From: Actinokineospora globicatena
Lineage (GTDB): Bacteria > Actinomycetota > Actinomycetes > Mycobacteriales > Pseudonocardiaceae
Length of the DNA: 64,000 nucleotides
Assembly: GCF_024171945.1 (NCBI RefSeq)
Contig: NZ_JAMTCR010000005.1
Span: 682,001 to 746,000, forward strand
Direction of reading: 5' to 3'
Position numbers and translations under genes: made by a program. Below are positions 8,438 to 18,879 of the stretch, in pieces (position 1 is the first letter of the stretch; the number at the start of each line of letters is the position of its first letter). The notes under the pieces are model-generated. The model was given only the letters and a program-made list of their open reading frames with translations, was not told the DNA's origin and ran no database searches.

Positions 8438-9042
8438 TCACCCGGGTCGCGGTCGGCGCGCTGGGGGCGATCGTCGTGCTGTTCTGCTTCGCCGTCACCG
8501 GCGCGGCGGAACACCCCCACGCGTTGCCTAGCCCTCCGGCCGCGCCCCCCGCGCCAGTCTGGTCGGTAGCGACAACGACCGCCGTTGCGGCTACCGACCC
8601 CAGACCAGTCCGACTGCGCATTCCGGCGATAGGCGTCGACACGCCTCTTATCGACATCGGCACCGACAACACGGGCGAACTCATCCCACCTGTCGCTGCT
8701 GACGTCGCCGGGTGGTTCACCGCCGGACCGGTACCGGGCGCCGTCGGCCCTGCCCTGCTCGCGGGGCACGTCGACTCCCACGCCGGACCCGGGGTGTTCT
8801 TCCGGCTGGTGGACCTGCGGCCCGGTGACCGGGTCGAGGTCGACCGCGCGGACGGAACCCGGGTCGCCTTCGCCGTCGCGGCCACCACGCGCGCGCCGAA
8901 GACCGCCTTCCCCACCGACCTCGCCTACGCCCCGGTTCCCGGCCCTGAGCTGCGCCTGGTCACCTGCGGCGGCGCCTTCGACCGCGCCGCGCGCAGCTAC
9001 CGCGACAACATCATCGTCGAGGCCTACCAGACCCTCGGGTGA
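8434..9042 (+). CDS. Class F sortase
   Basis: 202-residue cysteine transpeptidase that would attach surface proteins to the wall or to other acceptors. An N-terminal signal anchor (about 5-25) is followed by a Pro/Ala linker and a sortase beta-barrel (about 55-200). The catalytic His112 lies in LLAGHVDSHAG, Cys178 in LRLVTCGGAF, and the conserved Arg in RAARSYRDNIIV. The VTCGGxFD signature and short length match class E/F actinobacterial sortases. Its start overlaps the stop of the DUF4397 gene, the obvious candidate substrate. The 143-nt gap downstream, before the kinase gene, probably contains a separate promoter. Confidence 0.9.
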   Translation: MITRVAVGALGAIVVLFCFAVTGAAEHPHALPSPPAAPPAPVWSVATTTAVAATDPRPVRLRIPAIGVDTPLIDIGTDNTGELIPPVAADVAGWFTAGPVPGAVGPALLAGHVDSHAGPGVFFRLVDLRPGDRVEVDRADGTRVAFAVAATTRAPKTAFPTDLAYAPVPGPELRLVTCGGAFDRAARSYRDNIIVEAYQTLG

Positions 9043-9185
9043 GCACCTCGTCACTCCACGTGCGACACACTCGGCAAGAAAGTCCGCCATCCGGGTGAAC
9101 CATTGCGCAGTCCGCACCGAATACAGCGAAACGCGCGCCCGCTGTGCGCCGATCTCGCAAGTGGACTCTCCGCAGGGGGTGCCGG

Positions 9186-9830
9186 ATGGACTGGCCGCAG
9201 GACCGCCGGATCGGACCCGGACGGCGCAGCACCGACCAGGTGCGCCCGTTCGGCGCGGACGACGACGTCCTGCACGACATCGGGCACGAACTGGCCACCC
9301 TCGCCCTGCTCGCCGAGTCGGTGCGCGGTGCCGCCGAGCTCGCGGAGCCGACCAGGACCCGGGTCGCGCTGATCGAGTCCCAGGTGGCCAGGCTCGTCGA
9401 CCTGGTGCGCGGGACGCCGGTGGCCAGCTCGGTGGACGTGCGTGCGCTGCTCGAGCAAGTCGTCGCGGTCGCCGCAGCGGCGGGCGCGCCGGTCGAGCTG
9501 GAGCCGGGCGGGCCGGTCAGTGCCGAACTCGACGCGGCCGTGCTCTGGCGGGTGGTGTCCAACCTGGTCGCCAACGCCGTCCGCGCCGGTGGCGAGGTCC
9601 GGGTCGCGGTCGTCGGGACCGACCCGCTGGTGGTCGAGGTCGCCGACAGCGGCCCCGGGTTCGGCTCGGGTCCACCGGGGCGGGCCGGTCGCGGTCTGGG
9701 CATTGTGGACGCTCTGGTGCGCTCCGTCGGCGGAGTCGTCCGGATCACCCCGCGGCTACCGGTGGGTACGCGCATCCGGGTGGCCTTCGGCGTCGTTGAG
9801 CCACCCGAGGGCACCCCGGAGGCGACATGA
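9186..9830 (+). CDS. Soluble two-component sensor histidine kinase
   Basis: 214 residues with no transmembrane or recognised sensor domain. The dimerisation/phospho-acceptor helix begins VLHDIGHELATLALLAE, with His30 and His34; the second fits a HxxxHEL-type H-box seen in small actinobacterial kinases. The ATPase domain follows, with N-box NLVANAVRAG (about 124-133), G1 box DSGPGFG (about 155) and a GRGLGI G2-like box (about 170). I chose the ATG at 9186 because of an AGGGGG motif 7 nt upstream; the longer reading is Arg-rich. Its stop overlaps the ATG of the response regulator by 4 nt, so they form a coupled pair. The input may come from a partner protein. Confidence 0.8.
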   Translation: MDWPQDRRIGPGRRSTDQVRPFGADDDVLHDIGHELATLALLAESVRGAAELAEPTRTRVALIESQVARLVDLVRGTPVASSVDVRALLEQVVAVAAAAGAPVELEPGGPVSAELDAAVLWRVVSNLVANAVRAGGEVRVAVVGTDPLVVEVADSGPGFGSGPPGRAGRGLGIVDALVRSVGGVVRITPRLPVGTRIRVAFGVVEPPEGTPEAT

Positions 9831-10483
9831 CGGACCTGCTGCTGTGCGACGACCACACGGTCTTCGCCGACGCGCTGAGCACAGTGCTCACCCAGCACGG
9901 CTTCACCGTGCGCGGGGTGGCCGCCACCGTCGCGGGCGCCGTCGCCGCTCTCCGCGGTCTCAAGCCCGACCTGTGCCTGCTCGACCGAACGCTCGCCGAC
10001 GGTGACGGGGTCGCCGCGCTCGGTGAGCTCATCAAGGCCAGCCCGCACACCAAGATCCTTGTCCTCACCGCCGACGAGAACCCCGACACCGTCACCCGCG
10101 CGTTAGAGGCGGGCGCGGCCGGTTACCTGCACAAGACCGGCAGCGTCACCGCCCTCGCCCAGGCGCTGCGGCGCGCGCTCAACGGCGAGGTCGTAGTGGA
10201 GTTGCCCAACCGCGTCGGCAGGACGCAGTCATCGGAGGTCGGTGACGCCCACCGGCTCGCCGCGCACCTCACCCCGCGCGAGCGCCAGTGCCTCGCGCTG
10301 CTGGTCGAGGGCGCCAGCACGGTCGCCATGCAGCGCCGGATGGGGATCTCGTCGACCACCGTGCGCACCCACATCCAGGCCCTGCTCACCAAGCTCGGGG
10401 TGCACTCGCGGCTGGAGGCGGCCTCGTTCGCCGTCCGCAACCGGCTGCTGGTCGACCCGCCGCACCGGGCGACCGGCACCTGA
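9827..10483 (+). CDS. NarL/LuxR-type response regulator, cognate of the upstream kinase
   Basis: 218 residues. The receiver domain (1-120) keeps all active-site residues: D8-D9, phospho-acceptor Asp53 (KPDLCLLDRTL), Thr81 and Lys103 (YLHKTG). The C-terminal LuxR-type HTH runs from LTPRERQCLALLVEG to LGVHSRLEAASFAVR (about 148-205). It overlaps the kinase gene by 4 nt (ATGA). It closely resembles the divergent-receiver regulator at 4587 in domain layout and HTH sequence (both contain KLGVHSRL). The two may bind related sites around the sortase locus (inference). One TTA codon lies at 10103. Confidence 0.9.
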   Translation: MTDLLLCDDHTVFADALSTVLTQHGFTVRGVAATVAGAVAALRGLKPDLCLLDRTLADGDGVAALGELIKASPHTKILVLTADENPDTVTRALEAGAAGYLHKTGSVTALAQALRRALNGEVVVELPNRVGRTQSSEVGDAHRLAAHLTPRERQCLALLVEGASTVAMQRRMGISSTTVRTHIQALLTKLGVHSRLEAASFAVRNRLLVDPPHRATGT

Positions 10484-10538
10484 CCCCGGCAGGCTGGTCC
10501 GACTGTTCGAAACGCGCCGACGGGGTCACTATGGAGGC

Positions 10539-11579
10539 ATGCGGACGACCCTCGACGGTGCCCTGATCGCTGGTCTCGTCGCCACCCTCGCCGAGACCGC
10601 GCCGGAGGCGTCCCCCGTGGACAGCCGCGCCGTCGCCAGGCAACCCGCGCACACCTGCCTGGTCCCGGTGCAAGACGCGACCGACGACCTCCCGACCCGC
10701 TGGGGTGCCTTGGCGGCCGCCGCGCTGGCCGAGCACGCCCCCGACCCGGCCGCGCTGGCCGGGATCGTCGGCCTGCCGCCCGCGTTGGCCACGACCGTGT
10801 ACGAACGGGTGCGCGGCAAGCTGGCCAGCGACCCGGTCGAGGACGTCCGGATCGACCTGACCCGCCGCGAGCACGACACCGGCGACACCGACGTGGCCAG
10901 GGCGGCCGACCTGCTCGGCCGCTGGTGCCTGGCCGAGTCCGGCCTGCGGATCCGCTCGTTCGCCACCGCCGAGTCCTTCCGCCGCTCGGTCCGGTCACTC
11001 GACCTGGCGATCACCGCCCTGGGCAGGCCCGTCACGCTGACCCTGCCCGAGGTCACCTGGGCCGAGCAGGTCCGGGTGATGGTGGGCCTGCTGGAGGTCC
11101 TGGAGCGCAGGCTCGGCCTGCCCGACGGGGCGTTGCGGTTCGAGATCGGCATCGACACCGCGCGCGCCGTGATCGACCACGGTGGCCGCTGCGCCGTCCC
11201 CGAGCTGATCGCGGCGGGCCAGGGCCGGGTGTCCGGACTGGTGTTCGGCGCCGACACCTACGCCGCTACCTGCGGACTGACCGACGCCGAGCCCGACCAC
11301 CCGGTCTGCGACCTCGCGCGGCACGCGATCCTCATCGGCGCGGCCGGTAGCGGTGTCCGGCTCTGCGACAGCCCGACGACCCTCTTGCCGGTAGGGGACG
11401 CCGTAGTCGAAGGCTGGCGACGGCACTACAAGCAGGTGCGGCGGTCCTTGGTCCTAGGGTTCCCGCAGGGCGTTGACGTCCACCCCGCGCAGCTCGTGTC
11501 CCGCTATGCCGCCGTCTTCGCTCACCGGCTGGAGACTCACAACGCGGAGAGCCTCGCCAACCTCTCCTCTGGCAGCTGA
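10539..11579 (+). CDS. HpcH/HpaI aldolase-like protein (DUF6986 type)
   Basis: About 346 residues. The core ALRFEIGIDTARAVID near residue 200 resembles the metal-binding glutamate segment of HpcH/HpaI aldolases and citrate lyase beta subunits, which have FExxIET. The flanking regions match the actinobacterial DUF6986 aldolase-like group as I recall it; substrate unknown. A CACTAT hexamer ends about 8 nt before the ATG at 10539 and a GGAGG sits immediately before it, too close for normal initiation. This suggests a leaderless transcript. An in-frame GTG near 10616 is an alternative start. The 3' end overlaps the convergent FhuF-type gene by 43 nt. Confidence 0.65.
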   Translation: MRTTLDGALIAGLVATLAETAPEASPVDSRAVARQPAHTCLVPVQDATDDLPTRWGALAAAALAEHAPDPAALAGIVGLPPALATTVYERVRGKLASDPVEDVRIDLTRREHDTGDTDVARAADLLGRWCLAESGLRIRSFATAESFRRSVRSLDLAITALGRPVTLTLPEVTWAEQVRVMVGLLEVLERRLGLPDGALRFEIGIDTARAVIDHGGRCAVPELIAAGQGRVSGLVFGADTYAATCGLTDAEPDHPVCDLARHAILIGAAGSGVRLCDSPTTLLPVGDAVVEGWRRHYKQVRRSLVLGFPQGVDVHPAQLVSRYAAVFAHRLETHNAESLANLSSGS

Positions 11580-12199
11580 CGGGGACAAGAGACGCACTTA
11601 GGCGCGTCGGCCGCTTCGTAGATCAAGCAACAAGAGCCGCGGCGGACGTAGTCGCGCCCGTTGACGTTGACGAATCGCGGCGTCGGTAGCTCCGGTATGT
11701 CCTCCGCGAGCGACAGCGCTACCTCCGTCGCACCCCCCGACCACAACACCCGGTTCGCCAACGAATCCGTCGCTATCGCCCACAGCGTGCGGACCTTCGC
11801 CCCGGTCGCCTCGGCCACCGCCTCGATCGCCGACTCGAACATCGCGCCCACGGCGACACCGGGGGAGGGGCACAGGGAGTCCGAGGTGGCCCCGAGGATC
11901 CGCCCGTCCTCGTGCAGGTGCAGGGTCACCGCCGCCGGGTCCAACGCCAGGCCGGTGACCACCAGCGACTCGATCGTCGGCGCGGGCAGCATCATGCTCG
12001 CCGAGTACCACCAGAGCACCCCCAGCGTGGGCAGGTCCCCGAACCGGTACATCCGCCCAGCCGCGCGGACCTGCTCGGCGACCCACCCGACATCCGCCGT
12101 TAGCGCCACCGGCGTCGGCTTAAGCCCAGAGGTGCTGGAACCCACGTGATAGGGCAACCGCGTGGCCACCGCGACGTAGACCTCTATTACCCCGCTCAT
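11537..12199 (-). CDS. FhuF-type (2Fe-2S) ferric iron reductase-like protein
   Basis: 220 residues. The C-terminus carries the FhuF C-terminal cysteine pattern Cys-Cys-x10-Cys-x2-Cys (CCLIYEAADAPKCVSC), which binds a [2Fe-2S] cluster in FhuF, the protein that releases iron from hydroxamate siderophores in the cytoplasm. The Arg-Arg-Gly before the paired cysteines is also typical. The N-terminal half is the poorly conserved FhuF fold. No siderophore synthesis or uptake gene lies nearby, and I saw no clear IdeR/DmdR iron box upstream. The gene is divergent from amtB. Its 3' end overlaps the aldolase-like gene. Confidence 0.82.
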   Translation of the reverse strand: MSGVIEVYVAVATRLPYHVGSSTSGLKPTPVALTADVGWVAEQVRAAGRMYRFGDLPTLGVLWWYSASMMLPAPTIESLVVTGLALDPAAVTLHLHEDGRILGATSDSLCPSPGVAVGAMFESAIEAVAEATGAKVRTLWAIATDSLANRVLWSGGATEVALSLAEDIPELPTPRFVNVNGRDYVRRGSCCLIYEAADAPKCVSCPRQLPEERLARLSAL

Positions 12200-12253
12200 C
12201 GCTGACCAGGTTACAACCGCGATTCCGTAGCGGTCCGTTCACTACTCGTGAGG

Positions 12254-12301
12254 GAAACCTGGCCGTAACACCGACGAGTACGTAGTTCACCCGCGCGAAA
12301 C
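12254..12301 (+). promoter_or_regulatory. Putative GlnR operator upstream of amtB
   Basis: The half-sites are GAAAC (12254-12258), 6 nt, GTAAC (12265-12269), 6 nt, GAGTA (12276-12280, degenerate), 5 nt, TTCAC (12286-12290), 6 nt, GAAAC (12297-12301). The alternation and spacing resemble the actinomycete GlnR consensus (gTnAC-n6-GAAAC, repeated about every 22 bp). It precedes amtB-PII-glnD, a known GlnR-regulated operon in Streptomyces. A small hairpin (12291-12297 with 12301-12307) overlaps the last half-site, and another lies at 12314-12329. Confidence 0.55.
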
Positions 12302-12371
12302 GCGCGGAGTCCTCCCGCGAAACAGCGGGCCCTGATGCTTCCCGGCAATCAACGGTTCACGGGAGGACGAT

Positions 12372-14104
<1,733 letters not shown>

Positions 14105-14107
14105 CGG

Positions 14108-16486
14108 ATGGCACTGGGCCTCCCACCCATCCCGACGGCGGCGGACCTGGTCCTCGCCCGCGACCGGCTCCTCGCCGCCGCGGCCCCCAGGTCCGCCGCC
14201 GGGCACCGGCTCACGCCTGCCGCGCTGCGCGAGGCGCTGGCCGACCTGCACGAGTTCTGGCTCGCCGGGCACGCCGGGCGGGCCGGGATCGGTGGCAGGG
14301 GCGGCGGCGTCGCCCTGTTCGCGGTCGGCGGTCTCGGCAGGCGCGAGCCGGTGCCCTACTCCGACCTCGACCTGGTCCTCGTCCACGATGGACGGAGCTC
14401 TGTGGACGCTCTGGCCGAGCGGCTGTGGTATCCGCTGTGGAACTCCGGCATCGGTCTCGACCACTCGGTCCGCACCGTGGGCCAGGCACTGGAAGTCGCC
14501 TCAGGGGACCTGCGGACCGCGCTCGGCCTGCTCGACGCCCGACACCTCGCGGGCGACGTGGAGATCACCGCGCGGTTGGCCTCATCCGCGCGCGACCGGT
14601 GGCGCGCGGGTGCGCGTAAGAGGCTCGGCGAGCTGGTTGAGTCTGTCCGGACGCGGTGGTCCCGGGCAGGCGAGGTAGCGCACTGGGTGGAACCGGACCT
14701 CAAGCACGGGCGCGGCGGTCTGCGTGACATCGACATCTTGCGTGCGCTCTCACTCGCGCAACTCGTCGACCGCCCCGACGCGGATGTCACCGCCGCGCAC
14801 GCGTTGCTGTTGGACACTCGAACCGAGCTACGCCGTATCGCTAAGCGTCCCCGTGACGTCCTACGACCTCAAGACGGCGATGAGGTCGCCACTGCTCTTG
14901 GCCTAGCCGACCGGTTCGCGCTCGCTAGGGCACTGTCCGGCGCCGGTCGGGCGGTCGCCTACGCACTCGACGTCGCGCTCCGGTCTGTTGGCGCTGACTC
15001 GACCCCGCGCCGCGTCTTCGGCGTCTTGCTCCGCGCCCCGAACCGGACTCCGTTGGCCGAGGGAGTGGTTCTGCACGGCACCGAGGTCGCGCTCGCCAGG
15101 GACGCTGATCCCGGCCGCGACGCCGGTCTCCTGCTGCGGGTCGCCGCCGCGTCGGGCCGCACGGGGCATCCCATCGCCCCCGCCGCACTGGCGCGCCTCG
15201 GGGAGACGGCGCCGGAGCCGCGCGCGCCGTGGCCCGCCGACGTCCGCCAAGACCTGGTGGCGCTGCTCGGCGCGGGGGAGGGACTGACCGACGTCGTCGA
15301 GGCCCTGGACCGCGCGGGGCTGTGGGCGCGGCTGTTCCCCGAGTGGGGCGCGGTCCGCGACCTGCCGCCGCGCGATGCCGCGCACGTGTGGACCGTCGAC
15401 CGGCACCTGGTGCGCACCACGGTCAACGCGGCCCGCCTGGTGACGTCGGTGTCGCGGCCGGACCTGCTGCTGCTCGGCGCGCTGCTGCACGACATCGGCA
15501 AGGGCCGCGACCAGGACCACTCGGTCGTCGGCGCCGCGCTGGCCGCGCAGGTGGCCACCCGCCTCGGCCTGCCCGGGCCGGACGTGCGGACCGTCGCCGC
15601 GGTGGTCCGCCACCACCTGCTGCTCCCGCACACCGCCACCCGCCGCGACATCGACGACGAGACCACGATCCGCCGGGTCGTCGACACCCTCGGCGGCGAC
15701 CCGGTGCTGCTGGAGCTGCTGCACGCCCTCGCCGAGGCCGACTCCCTGGCCACCGGCCCCGGCGTGTGGACCGAGTGGAAGGCCCGGCTCGTCACCAACC
15801 TGGTCACCCACTGCCGCACCGCGATGGCGGGCGGCCCACTGCCCCAACCGGTTCCCCTGGACGACGCCCAGCGCGCCCTGGCCGAATCGGTCGCCGCCAC
15901 CGGTGCGCCCGGTGTCCTTTTCGAACTCACCGGCCAGTCGACCGCGGAGTCCGCCACGGTCACCCTCGCCACCGCGGACCGCCCCGGCGTCCTGTCCCGG
16001 GCAGCGGGAGTCCTGGCGCTCAACTCCCTGCAGGTCCACGCCGCCACCGTCGCCACCCACGCGGGCATCGCCGTCGGCGTGTTCGCGGTGACCCCCAGGT
16101 TCGGCTCCCTGCCCAACCCCACCCTGCTGCGCGAGCAGTTCACCCGCGCCATCAGCGGCTCCCTCCCCCTCGCCGAACACCTCGCAGCCAAGGAACGCGA
16201 CTACGGCGGCCGCGCCCCCGACGCCCCAGCCCCCCGAGTCCTCTGGTTCGACCACGAAGCAGGCGGCCCCGACCCCCGAGCGGTCGTCCTGGAACTGCGC
16301 GCCCCCGACCGCATCGGCCTCCTCCACAGCGTCGCCACCGCCCTCGAATCCCAAGGCGTCGACGTCCGCTGGACCAGAGCCACCACCCTGGGCACCGCCG
16401 CCGTAGACGCCTTCGGCTTCACCCCACCCCCCACCCCCGACTGGCGCCCCCAAATCGAATCCCAAGTCCTCACCGCCGCCCGCTAA
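14108..16486 (+). CDS. glnD: PII nucleotidyltransferase / removing enzyme GlnD
   Basis: 792 residues, somewhat shorter than the roughly 890 of E. coli GlnD, as in other actinobacteria, where it adenylylates PII. The nucleotidyltransferase domain has GLGRREPVPYSDLDLVL near residue 77, with the catalytic SDLDL acids. An HD hydrolase domain has LLHDIGKG near 457 and downstream histidines (VVRHHLLLPHT). Two C-terminal ACT domains follow (about 615-690, starting TADRPGVLSRAAGV, and about 720-790, starting APDRIGLLHSVA), which sense glutamine. The gene starts 3 nt after PII. A strong terminator follows at 16692. Confidence 0.96.
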   Translation: MALGLPPIPTAADLVLARDRLLAAAAPRSAAGHRLTPAALREALADLHEFWLAGHAGRAGIGGRGGGVALFAVGGLGRREPVPYSDLDLVLVHDGRSSVDALAERLWYPLWNSGIGLDHSVRTVGQALEVASGDLRTALGLLDARHLAGDVEITARLASSARDRWRAGARKRLGELVESVRTRWSRAGEVAHWVEPDLKHGRGGLRDIDILRALSLAQLVDRPDADVTAAHALLLDTRTELRRIAKRPRDVLRPQDGDEVATALGLADRFALARALSGAGRAVAYALDVALRSVGADSTPRRVFGVLLRAPNRTPLAEGVVLHGTEVALARDADPGRDAGLLLRVAAASGRTGHPIAPAALARLGETAPEPRAPWPADVRQDLVALLGAGEGLTDVVEALDRAGLWARLFPEWGAVRDLPPRDAAHVWTVDRHLVRTTVNAARLVTSVSRPDLLLLGALLHDIGKGRDQDHSVVGAALAAQVATRLGLPGPDVRTVAAVVRHHLLLPHTATRRDIDDETTIRRVVDTLGGDPVLLELLHALAEADSLATGPGVWTEWKARLVTNLVTHCRTAMAGGPLPQPVPLDDAQRALAESVAATGAPGVLFELTGQSTAESATVTLATADRPGVLSRAAGVLALNSLQVHAATVATHAGIAVGVFAVTPRFGSLPNPTLLREQFTRAISGSLPLAEHLAAKERDYGGRAPDAPAPRVLWFDHEAGGPDPRAVVLELRAPDRIGLLHSVATALESQGVDVRWTRATTLGTAAVDAFGFTPPPTPDWRPQIESQVLTAAR

Positions 16487-16691
16487 CCCCCGTTCCAGTC
16501 CTGTGCTCACCGAACGGGCTGGCCGCCGAACCGCGCATGGGATGCGGAGCTGAGTAGTCCTACCCAGTGGTGCTGCGTGCCCTCACGCTGTGCCGGGGCC
16601 TTCGAGTGCGGCGAGACTGCTCTTCGTCACGTCAGGACAGTGGGGTCGATGCCGGGGAGGGTGTCAACCCACCCCCACCTGGCGGGGCACT

Positions 16692-16741
16692 CCCCCGGGA
16701 GGGGCCCGTTCGAGGGGTCGGGCCCCATTCCCGGGGGTTTT
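16692..16741 (+). terminator. Intrinsic terminator of the amtB-glnK-glnD operon
   Basis: A 17-bp stem is built from CCCCCGGGA (16692-16700) pairing with TCCCGGGGG (16729-16737) and GGGGCCCG (16701-16708) pairing with CGGGCCCC (16719-16726), interrupted only by a 2-nt bulge. The loop is 10 nt and a TTTT run follows. It sits in the 287-nt gap between the 3' ends of glnD and the convergent membrane-protein gene, in which I see no other gene. Confidence 0.85.
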
Positions 16742-16773
16742 CGCGTGTGAGGACACTGTCGGCGGTGCGCGGG

Positions 16774-18798
16774 TCAGGTGTGCTGGGGGTCCTCCGGAGG
16801 GCGCGGGGCGTTGGCTAAGTCTGGGGCGGGGGTTGGCTCGTCACCGACGGGCCGGTCCGTGACGGTTGGCGTGTGACTGCCGTTGGGTAAGGCCGGGACG
16901 GTCACCGGGGTGTCGAGCCGGTCCGGTGCCGTTCGGATGGCGATGAGGGCGAGGGCCCATGCCGCGACGGCCACCAGGACCGAGCCCCAGACCACCGTGT
17001 CCAGCAGGCTTGGTCCGCCGATCTCGATCGCGCTTCCCAGGGCCACCTGGGTCGCGGCTACCCCGGTCAGGGCTACCCCGGCGGTGACGGCGGCGCTTGG
17101 GCGGGGGACCGTGGTCAGTGCTGCCGACAGCGCTAGTGCCAGTAGGGCGAAGGCGCTCCACAGGACCCACGGTGAGGACTCGTCGATCGTGCCCGCCGCG
17201 CCCCAGGTGTCGGTCGGTGTCAACGGCGCCAACCCGCGCAGCGTCTCTCGCGACTCACTACGCCCGTAGGTACCCCCGAGCACCGACAGCAAGGTGAAAC
17301 CGGCTGCGCCCAGCACCACCGCCAGCACGGCCTGCCCGTGCGCCAACGCACCCCGGAGGACCAGCACCAGCCCGACCACCCCCGCGACCACCAACGGCAG
17401 CCACACGACGAGGGCTGGAGCCGCGTCTCCCGCGTGTAAGTCCATTCCGTACCCCGAGGGCAGCTGCGTCCACCAGATCGTGAACGCCACCTGCCCCACC
17501 AACAGGTACGCGGCCGCAGCGACGACCCCTGGCCGACGGTGCGCGCGCACCAGCACCCACACGGCCGCGACAGCCACTCCGAGCCCCACGCAGGCCGCCA
17601 TCCCCATCGACGACGTCCCGGACAGCGGGTTCATCAAGAAGATCTGGCTGGCCGGTTCGGTCAACGACAACCCGACCAGCACCACACCCGCCAGTACCGC
17701 GCCAGGGACTCCCGGCAGCCGCATGGCGAGCACCACGACGCAGGCGTACACGACGAGCGTGAAGCTGCCCCGCGCCCAGTACGGCCAAGCCACAAGGGGC
17801 AGCGCCTGCGTGGTGAACGCGACCGCCGCGGTACCCGCGACCGCCGCCAACGCGCCCCGAGTCGTGCCGCCGCCGGGGCGCAACCACCCCGCTGCTCGGC
17901 TCGCCGCCCGCAACACCGGTGGCAACAAGATCCCGGCCACCGCGACGACCACGACCACCACAGGCACCGAGGCCAACACGACATCGATCCCGTCGCTCAC
18001 GGGCTGCGAGTACAGCACCAGCGGCGGTGCCGCGACCGCGCCGCCCACCACCAGACCACCGGCCGCGTCCCGCCGGAGGACCGCGATCACGCCGAACACC
18101 GTGGCCACCGCGAGGCCCGCGACGATCGCGGTCGCTTGCACCCCGACCGGCAACACCCGTGCCAGCCCGCTAGACCCGCTGACGAAGCCAAGGGGCATCA
18201 GCCCGGTGCCGACCGTCGCCGTCGCGGCAATGCCGCCCGCCGTGATCCCCACCGTGCTCCACGAGGAGTCCGGCGCCACCCGCACCACGACGACCAGCGC
18301 GACCAACGCCATCCCGAGCGTCGTCAGCACCAAGGCCGGCTGATCGACCCCGGACACGGCCAACACCGCCACGACCGCCGTGGGGACCACGATCCCGACC
18401 CCGACACCGGCCGCCCGCGTCCCCCGCGCCGCGAAGCCGAGCAAGAACACCAGCACTGGCAAGAACGTCATCACCACGACCGCCGTCGGGGACGGCGGAG
18501 CCGCCGAGCTGAACCGCCTCGGCGTCGTACTCGCGACCAAGAGCGGCCCGAGCAGGTACGCGCCGAGCAGGACCACCGACGCCCCGACCCCGCGCGCGAC
18601 GTGCGCACCGGCGACGTCCGCGATCCGCTCCGAGCCGAACACGACGAGACCGATCACGATCACCACCGCGAGCTCCAGGTACCTGAGCCCGGTCGGCACC
18701 GCCGCGAACACGCTCACGCACGCGAGCCCGAGCAACACCCCCGCCGCGACCACCGCCCCTGCCGCGAACCGACTCCGTCCCCCCACGACGTCGAGCAC
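16774..18798 (-). CDS. Unidentified multi-spanning membrane protein
   Basis: 674 residues, about 18 hydrophobic segments and a hydrophilic, Pro/Thr-rich C-terminal tail of about 50 residues. I do not recognise a family. Short inter-helix loops with few charges suggest a channel, flippase or transporter-like protein rather than an enzyme with large soluble domains. Notable loop segments are a Pro/Ser-rich loop after TM4 (TTPRRFSSAAPPSPTA) and an acidic/polar loop near residue 535 (GRSESRETLRGLAPLTPTDTWG), probably extracellular. The GTG at 18798 begins just before TM1. It is convergent with glnD and divergent from ffh, so it is a separate unit inside the conserved block. Confidence 0.75.
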   Translation of the reverse strand: MLDVVGGRSRFAAGAVVAAGVLLGLACVSVFAAVPTGLRYLELAVVIVIGLVVFGSERIADVAGAHVARGVGASVVLLGAYLLGPLLVASTTPRRFSSAAPPSPTAVVVMTFLPVLVFLLGFAARGTRAAGVGVGIVVPTAVVAVLAVSGVDQPALVLTTLGMALVALVVVVRVAPDSSWSTVGITAGGIAATATVGTGLMPLGFVSGSSGLARVLPVGVQATAIVAGLAVATVFGVIAVLRRDAAGGLVVGGAVAAPPLVLYSQPVSDGIDVVLASVPVVVVVVAVAGILLPPVLRAASRAAGWLRPGGGTTRGALAAVAGTAAVAFTTQALPLVAWPYWARGSFTLVVYACVVVLAMRLPGVPGAVLAGVVLVGLSLTEPASQIFLMNPLSGTSSMGMAACVGLGVAVAAVWVLVRAHRRPGVVAAAAYLLVGQVAFTIWWTQLPSGYGMDLHAGDAAPALVVWLPLVVAGVVGLVLVLRGALAHGQAVLAVVLGAAGFTLLSVLGGTYGRSESRETLRGLAPLTPTDTWGAAGTIDESSPWVLWSAFALLALALSAALTTVPRPSAAVTAGVALTGVAATQVALGSAIEIGGPSLLDTVVWGSVLVAVAAWALALIAIRTAPDRLDTPVTVPALPNGSHTPTVTDRPVGDEPTPAPDLANAPRPPEDPQHT

Positions 18799-18879
18799 AC
18801 CGTCCCCCTACCTCTGGTTGATCTTCGTTCCCCTTGGTGGACGGCAAGCTAACACCGGGTCCGAGTGCTCCGCGCGGAG

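Noticed and set aside
12200..12253. An iron-dependent (IdeR/DmdR) box upstream of the FhuF-type gene
   Set aside because: No 19-bp TTAGG-type palindrome is visible in the spacer.
14903..16510. A 535-codon minus-strand frame opposite glnD
   Set aside because: Gly/Asp-rich product with no family, fully inside the glnD coding region.
16567..16862. Short plus-strand frames in the glnD/membrane-protein gap
   Set aside because: They run through the terminator hairpin, have no ribosome binding site and encode low-complexity Arg/Gly peptides.
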